Shown piece after piece: positions 20,276-22,696 of a DNA stretch of 22,696 bases. Origin of the DNA: a virus. A program made the position numbers and the translations under genes. Where the stretch lies: positions 1 to 22,696 of the IMG/VR virus record IMGVR_UViG_3300044718_000043; one strand, given 5' to 3'. The notes under the pieces are model-generated. The model saw only the letters and a program-made list of their open reading frames with translations. It had not been told where the DNA came from and did not search any database. Each line of letters starts with the position of its first letter. The stretch's first letter is position 1.

Positions 20276-20284
20276 ATTTTATCA
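20276..20284 (-). promoter_or_regulatory. Extended -10 promoter (TGA-TAAAAT)
   Basis: TAAAAT preceded by TGA sits directly after a terminator hairpin. The preceding CGTTTTGTGATA matches the promoter at 18359-18367. It should drive the 20233-19813 genes. Confidence 0.5.
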
Positions 20285-20319
20285 CAAAACGCTGCCTCCT
20301 CCGAAGAGCAAGGCAGCGT
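20285..20319 (-). terminator. Intrinsic terminator downstream of the primase gene
   Basis: Arms 20289-20297 and 20311-20319 form a perfect 9-bp stem (ACGCTGCCT with AGGCAGCGT) with a 13-nt loop, followed on the minus strand by TTTGTGAT. It ends transcription from the primase side. Confidence 0.7.
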
Positions 20320-20451
20320 AGATCGCACTGTGGCCAGGTCCGGTACGAATTGAACGTATTCGGCGCGTTCCTGGGCAAGTCCCCGACCGGCAGCATTTCC
20401 GCCGCCGCGGATATCAGCTCTCCGGTCGTCATGATGGGAGGCGATTGAGTT
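20320..20451. other. Gap between primase stop and terminator
   Basis: A minus-strand frame opens at ATG 20432 (MTTGELISAAAEMLPVGDLP) and runs to 20202, but it crosses the terminator hairpin and the next gene's start, and lacks a ribosome site. I cannot support it as a gene. The gap may be 3' untranslated sequence. Confidence 0.3.
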
Positions 20452-21117
20452 TCAGCCGACCACCCGAAAGAGCTTGCGTAGCTCATCTGGTTCCGGCCGC
20501 TCCGTTTCTTCTTCTTCAACCGGCGCTGCGACTTTGCAGCGGTCGTCCAGGTTCTTGGGAAACAGCAGCAGGGGCGATTGCTCAGCCTTCGTTGCCAACG
20601 CCATGTACCCAATCAGTTCGCCCGAAGGCAGGCGCAGCGGGAACGCGATACGACCCGCGACGGTGCCTTTTCCTGCAAAGCCTATTCCCAGAGCTTCACA
20701 GACAGCCGGCGAGAGGCCGAGCAGCTCCAGAACTTCGTGCTGGTGCTCTAGGTAGGCGAGCGGCTGGAGACCGTTCTGTACCACAGGTTTACATACGTTA
20801 ACCTGTGGCTCCGAGGGTGTTGGTAGACGTTTCGCAACCCGGAACCGCTTGTCGAGCTCGGCCGCCGCGTCGTAGTTGCTGCATCCCTTCACGTGGGCAT
20901 ATAGGGCGATCTGGTCTCCGCCATTTTTGGTCGAAAAACAGAAAAATCCCTTGCCCGGCGTGATGGCGAGCCCGCGGCTGTTGCCCTCGTGTACCGGACA
21001 CTCACACCTGTACTGGCCGTTGCTCTTCTTCACCGGGAGCTGGAGCAGGTTGATGACCGCTTCGAGCGTGACGGCGTCTTTGATCGCTTGGAAATCGAGT
21101 TTGATGCGCTCTGGCAT
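20452..21117 (-). CDS. DnaG-type primase N-terminal fragment (zinc finger plus TOPRIM_N)
   Basis: The protein has 221 residues. Residues 20-78 form a CHC2-like primase zinc domain: 'YRCECPVHEGNSRGLAITPG', then 'GFFCFSTKNGGDQIALYAHV'. C40-x2-H43 and C60 match DnaG ligands, but the usual fourth Cys (C-F-x-C) is T63; C38 may replace it. Residues about 120-178 match the TOPRIM_N region ('LGLSPAVCEALGIGFAGKGT', 'GRIAFPLRLPSGELIGYMAL'). The catalytic TOPRIM half and helicase are absent and the acidic C-terminus looks like a natural end. It may be a primase accessory or template-recognition subunit. AAAGGAG lies 7 nt before ATG, inside a hairpin. Confidence 0.85.
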   Translation of the reverse strand: MPERIKLDFQAIKDAVTLEAVINLLQLPVKKSNGQYRCECPVHEGNSRGLAITPGKGFFCFSTKNGGDQIALYAHVKGCSNYDAAAELDKRFRVAKRLPTPSEPQVNVCKPVVQNGLQPLAYLEHQHEVLELLGLSPAVCEALGIGFAGKGTVAGRIAFPLRLPSGELIGYMALATKAEQSPLLLFPKNLDDRCKVAAPVEEEETERPEPDELRKLFRVVG

Positions 21118-21146
21118 GAGACCGCTCCTTTCAAGGTTCTGGTCTC
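21118..21146 (-). promoter_or_regulatory. Hairpin enclosing the primase ribosome binding site
   Basis: GAGACC and GGTCTC at the two ends (21118-21123 and about 21141-21146) can pair around AAAGGAG. An inner CCT/AGG stem with a TGAA loop also uses the Shine-Dalgarno. The hairpin begins where a transcript from the TACAAT box at 21152-21157 would start and ends at the ATG. It could hold primase translation down. Confidence 0.45.
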
Positions 21147-21151
21147 GACCA

Positions 21152-21157
21152 ATTGTA
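21152..21157 (-). promoter_or_regulatory. -10-like box TACAAT for the primase gene
   Basis: TACAATTGG on the minus strand lies about 35 nt before ATG 21117, placing the transcript start at the RBS hairpin. No -35 hexamer is convincing. The context AGGTACAATTGG resembles the boxes at 19409 and 7463. Confidence 0.45.
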
Positions 21158-21159
21158 CC

Positions 21160-21303
21160 TCAGTGTTAGACTGTACGAAGAATTCGAGTGCGGTTATGCG
21201 GCGTGGCGGAATAGTATACGCGGGCGACCTCGACTTGGTACGTCTGCCGCACAAATAAGCGAGACAATAGCGGATTGCGAGGTGACTAACTGCGACTGAT
21301 TCA
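21160..21303. other. Divergent control region between primase and plus-strand genes
   Basis: It has no gene that I can support. It contains a tRNA-Leu-like 5' segment (21197-21251, see findings) and a GAGGTGA sequence near 21280 that has no start codon at the right distance. The plus-strand promoter for 21304-21650 should lie here, but no clear -10/-35 pair stands out. Confidence 0.4.
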
Positions 21304-21396
21304 ATGGCTTTGATGCCTTTATCAAGCACAGACAAATCCTCGCCGCCGCATACTCGCACTCGAACGAAGTCGCGAGAGAAAGAGAGTTCTCGATGA
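21304..21396 (+). CDS. Possible 30-residue upstream peptide
   Basis: The frame encodes MALMPLSSTDKSSPPHTRTR and a basic end. Its TGA overlaps the ATG of the next gene as ATGA (21393-21396). Low-complexity composition and no close Shine-Dalgarno make it doubtful. The exact overlap is the only support. Confidence 0.25.
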   Translation: MALMPLSSTDKSSPPHTRTRTKSREKESSR

Positions 21397-21650
21397 GCAT
21401 GACCGACACACCCGCGCGTCCGCGTCGCGGGCAGCAATCCGAGAAACGGGATGTCGCGTTTTTCATCCGGGCCAAGACCGGCCCCGGCCCGCGCGATTGG
21501 TCACCTTGCGGTGCCGCGTTCGCTCGCAAAAATGGGCAGGAGGGCTTCGTGCTGAAGCTCAACACCTTGCCCCTGCCGAACAGTGGCTGGAATGGTCTTC
21601 TGGTGATGGTCCCGCCGTTCGTCCAGGACGACGAGCCGATCGAGGAGTGA
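21393..21650 (+). CDS. Small single-domain protein of unknown function (plasmid/phage type)
   Basis: This 85-residue protein begins MSMTDTPARPRRGQQSEKRD; the second ATG at 21399 is an alternative. The core 'DVAFFIRAKTGPGPRDWSPCGAAFARKNGQEGF' followed by 'VLKLNTLPL' and 'GLLVMVPPF' recalls a short beta-rich family common on alphaproteobacterial plasmids and mobile elements ('W-x-x-I/C-G-A-A-F-x-x-K-x-G-x-G-F-x-L-x-L'). Its function is not known to me. It is plus-strand, opposite to its neighbours, and ends before a strong bidirectional terminator. A weak GAGAG lies 5-9 nt before the start. Confidence 0.75.
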   Translation: MSMTDTPARPRRGQQSEKRDVAFFIRAKTGPGPRDWSPCGAAFARKNGQEGFVLKLNTLPLPNSGWNGLLVMVPPFVQDDEPIEE

Positions 21651-21667
21651 TCGAACGGCACAAGCAA

Positions 21668-21693
21668 AACGGGCGGCCTCGCGGCCGCCCGTT
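21668..21693. terminator. Strong bidirectional intrinsic terminator
   Basis: AACGGGCGGCC (21668-21678) and GGCCGCCCGTT (21683-21693) form a perfect 11-bp GC-rich stem with a TCGC loop. T-rich sequence follows on the plus strand (GTCTTATTT) and TTTGC on the minus strand. It separates the convergent genes ending at 21650 and 21697. Confidence 0.85.
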
Positions 21694-21696
21694 GTC

Positions 21697-21984
21697 TTAT
21701 TTACCCCCTTCACCGCCTTCACCGCCTTCACCATCCCCACCATCGCCGTCCGCATCACCGTCAGTGTCGCCCTCGGTATCTGCTTCACCAGCTTCAGCGG
21801 CGTCTATGTCGCCGAACTGTTCCGAGAGGTCTGTTTCGGGAGCTTCGGTCATGCGGTCGTTGATTTGATCCACAAGGTCATCGGTGGTGAGGGCGTGCGG
21901 ATCATCTACTTTGTCTCCGACCGCTGGGTCTGGGAACGGGTCGACGGGAACCATACCGAACAGAAATTCGAACATTCTACCCAT
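21697..21984 (-). CDS. Acidic protein with Gly/Asp/Glu-rich tail (95 aa)
   Basis: Starts at ATG 21984 (MGRMFEFLFGMVPVDPFPDP), supported by AGGAG 8 nt upstream. The longer frame to 22053 runs against the zinc-knuckle gene and has no ribosome site. Residues 15-65 are Asp/Pro-rich and polar. The last 30 are a low-complexity acidic tail (repeated D-G-D, G-E-G-G) that is surely disordered and highly negative. Such tails occur in DNA mimics and in SSB-like partners, but no specific function can be claimed. It overlaps the zinc-knuckle gene by 8 nt. Confidence 0.7.
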   Translation of the reverse strand: MGRMFEFLFGMVPVDPFPDPAVGDKVDDPHALTTDDLVDQINDRMTEAPETDLSEQFGDIDAAEAGEADTEGDTDGDADGDGGDGEGGEGGEGGK

Positions 21985-22162
21985 TGGTCTGCTCCTGTTT
22001 GGTAGGGCATGTACGGGCGGTGTGGCCTTCTTTGCCGCAGACCGAGCACACACGGGTTTTGGGCTCCTTTAGTGGCGTGCCGCCGATGAGGCTCTCTAAC
22101 TCGGTGTCGATTGCTTCCTTTTGGCTGATGAGGTCGCGGATACGTTCGAGCTTGGCGTCCAT
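21977..22162 (-). CDS. Zinc-knuckle protein (61 aa)
   Basis: This 61-residue protein begins MDAKLERIRDLISQKEAIDT with an amphipathic helix ('LERIRDLISQKEAIDTELESLI'). It then carries a CCHC zinc knuckle, 'CSVCGKEGHTARTCP' (C-x2-C-x4-H-x4-C), a single-stranded nucleic-acid binding motif, and ends TKQEQTNG. GAGGAG lies about 9 nt before ATG 22162, which itself overlaps the previous stop (TAATG). The helix plus knuckle suggests an oligomeric RNA/ssDNA binder among early genes. Confidence 0.8.
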   Translation of the reverse strand: MDAKLERIRDLISQKEAIDTELESLIGGTPLKEPKTRVCSVCGKEGHTARTCPTKQEQTNG

Positions 22163-22341
22163 TACTCAGTCTCCTCTTTTGGTCGGGGCCGAGTGGACCG
22201 GATGTGAGGGTAACGGGGGAACCAAAGGGTGTGCAGGCGCTCAATACGTTGCTGAGCGTTCCACAGAACGTCCTCGGTGTGAGTTGCGAGATTGCCGAAT
22301 AACCACACGATGTTGTGCAGTGTACGAAGGGCAGTGCGCAT
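22162..22341 (-). CDS. Small hypothetical protein (59 aa)
   Basis: Starts at ATG 22341 (MRTALRTLHNIVWLFGNLAT), with AGGAG 8 nt upstream. The frame extends to 22401 but that part covers the preceding gene. The chain has an N-terminal hydrophobic helix and a basic, aromatic C-terminal half ('NAQQRIERLHTLWFPRYPHI'). No family is recognised. It overlaps the zinc-knuckle start by one base, so the genes 22696-21697 form one operon. Confidence 0.65.
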   Translation of the reverse strand: MRTALRTLHNIVWLFGNLATHTEDVLWNAQQRIERLHTLWFPRYPHIRSTRPRPKEETE

Positions 22342-22352
22342 TCCGATTTCTC

Positions 22353-22696
22353 CTATGTTGCCTGGTTGAGTTGCAGCGGGTCGTGCCCCACGCGTTCGCA
22401 TGGGGTGGTGAAGAGGTAGCCCGGCGGGGCTTCCTCATTGACGAGGTGGAACAGGATGAAGCGGGCAGCAGGTGAGTGGAACGATTCGAGCGTCTTGATC
22501 GCTCGGCGCATCCTGACCGCGCTGCGAAAGCAGAAGAGCACCCAGAAATTCGGCAGCCCGTATTTTTCGTGGTAGAGCTTGCCCTCGATGCGGATTCCGA
22601 CGAAGGCGGACAGCTGTTCCGATTGAAGGCGGCCAGTGATTCCGATCGATTGCGGACAGCAATCCGATGATCCCGGACAGGCGCTCCCATCGACGG
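22353..22696 (-). CDS. Unknown protein, N-terminus beyond window
   Basis: The frame is open from the right edge for 113 codons to TAG at 22353-22355, so its start is missing. It reads through 'SEQLSAFVGIRIEGKLYHEKYG', 'NFWVLFCFRSAVRMRRAIKTLE', 'ARFILFHLVNEEAPPGYLFTTP'. Alternating strands with an 'F-W-V-L-F-x-x-x-S-x-x-R' segment faintly recall the nuclease-like C-terminal part of replication-relaxation proteins, but this is weak. The next gene's Shine-Dalgarno overlaps its stop, so they are co-transcribed. Confidence 0.6.
   Translation of the reverse strand, partial: VDGSACPGSSDCCPQSIGITGRLQSEQLSAFVGIRIEGKLYHEKYGLPNFWVLFCFRSAVRMRRAIKTLESFHSPAARFILFHLVNEEAPPGYLFTTPCERVGHDPLQLNQAT

Noticed and set aside
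20202-20432. Minus-strand 76-codon frame beginning MTTGELISAAAEM
   Set aside because: It reads through a clear terminator hairpin and promoter and overlaps the start of a better supported gene. It has no Shine-Dalgarno and arginine-rich out-of-frame composition at its end.
22241-22690. 149-codon minus frame at the right edge
   Set aside because: It is in a different frame from the edge gene and the 59-residue gene, is Arg/Ser-rich, and conflicts with the Shine-Dalgarno-supported start at 22341.
1-22696. CRISPR arrays, insertion sequences, diversity-generating retroelements, complete tRNA genes
   Set aside because: I saw no regularly spaced repeats, transposase, reverse transcriptase or full cloverleaf in the window.

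Overview
The window is part of a tailed-phage (Caudoviricetes) genome or prophage with an HK97-type capsid. Packaging, head and head-tail genes lie almost entirely on the minus strand and run from right to left. The tail tube gene at the left edge suggests a long-tailed (siphovirus-like) virion. The DNA looks moderately GC-rich. Several accessory genes, a DUF3768 pair and a small 'GPYCSE..SLMIARQLRRE' protein, resemble families common in Alphaproteobacteria (Hyphomicrobiales). An alphaproteobacterial host is therefore my best guess, but it is an inference. No integrase, repressor or lysis cassette is recognisable, so lifestyle cannot be decided.

Right part (about 17.1-22.7 kb): small early/accessory genes, mostly minus strand and tightly packed. 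They include a DnaG-like primase N-terminal fragment, an acidic Gly-rich protein, a zinc-knuckle protein, a B-box-like 45-residue zinc peptide, two tandem DUF3768-like proteins, a small HExxH protein, a NinG/HNH-like nuclease and a chain of 50-65 residue proteins coupled by ATGA overlaps. Two plus-strand islands interrupt this: 21.30-21.65 kb and 16.58-16.72 kb. Terminators and -10-like boxes divide the part into short operons.

Middle (13.0-16.5 kb): a probable small terminase, a divergently oriented plus-strand DUF2441-like gene with its own strong ribosome binding site, the large terminase and an HNH homing endonuclease.

Left part (1-13 kb): a portal-MuF fusion; a four-gene insert holding a beta-rich virion-like protein, a tail-fibre-like protein and a beta-sandwich protein that both start with Sec-type signal sequences, and a coiled-coil/membrane protein; a long prohead protease-scaffold fusion; the major capsid protein; a short acidic Cys protein; a possible decoration protein; the head-tail connector with an inserted beta domain; a gp10-like joining protein; a tail terminator; a second HNH homing endonuclease; a small unknown; and the tail tube, cut by the left edge.

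How it works together: TerS/TerL pump DNA through the portal into a procapsid built from capsid and scaffold and matured by the protease. Connector, gp10-like and terminator proteins join head to tail. The most unusual layer is expression signalling. Nearly all structural genes lack a Shine-Dalgarno sequence but have T immediately before the start codon. A set of TATAAT/TACAAT boxes lies 6-7 nt before some starts, as expected for leaderless mRNAs. A duplicated terminator-promoter element and a start-codon-sequestering leader structure occur in the accessory part.
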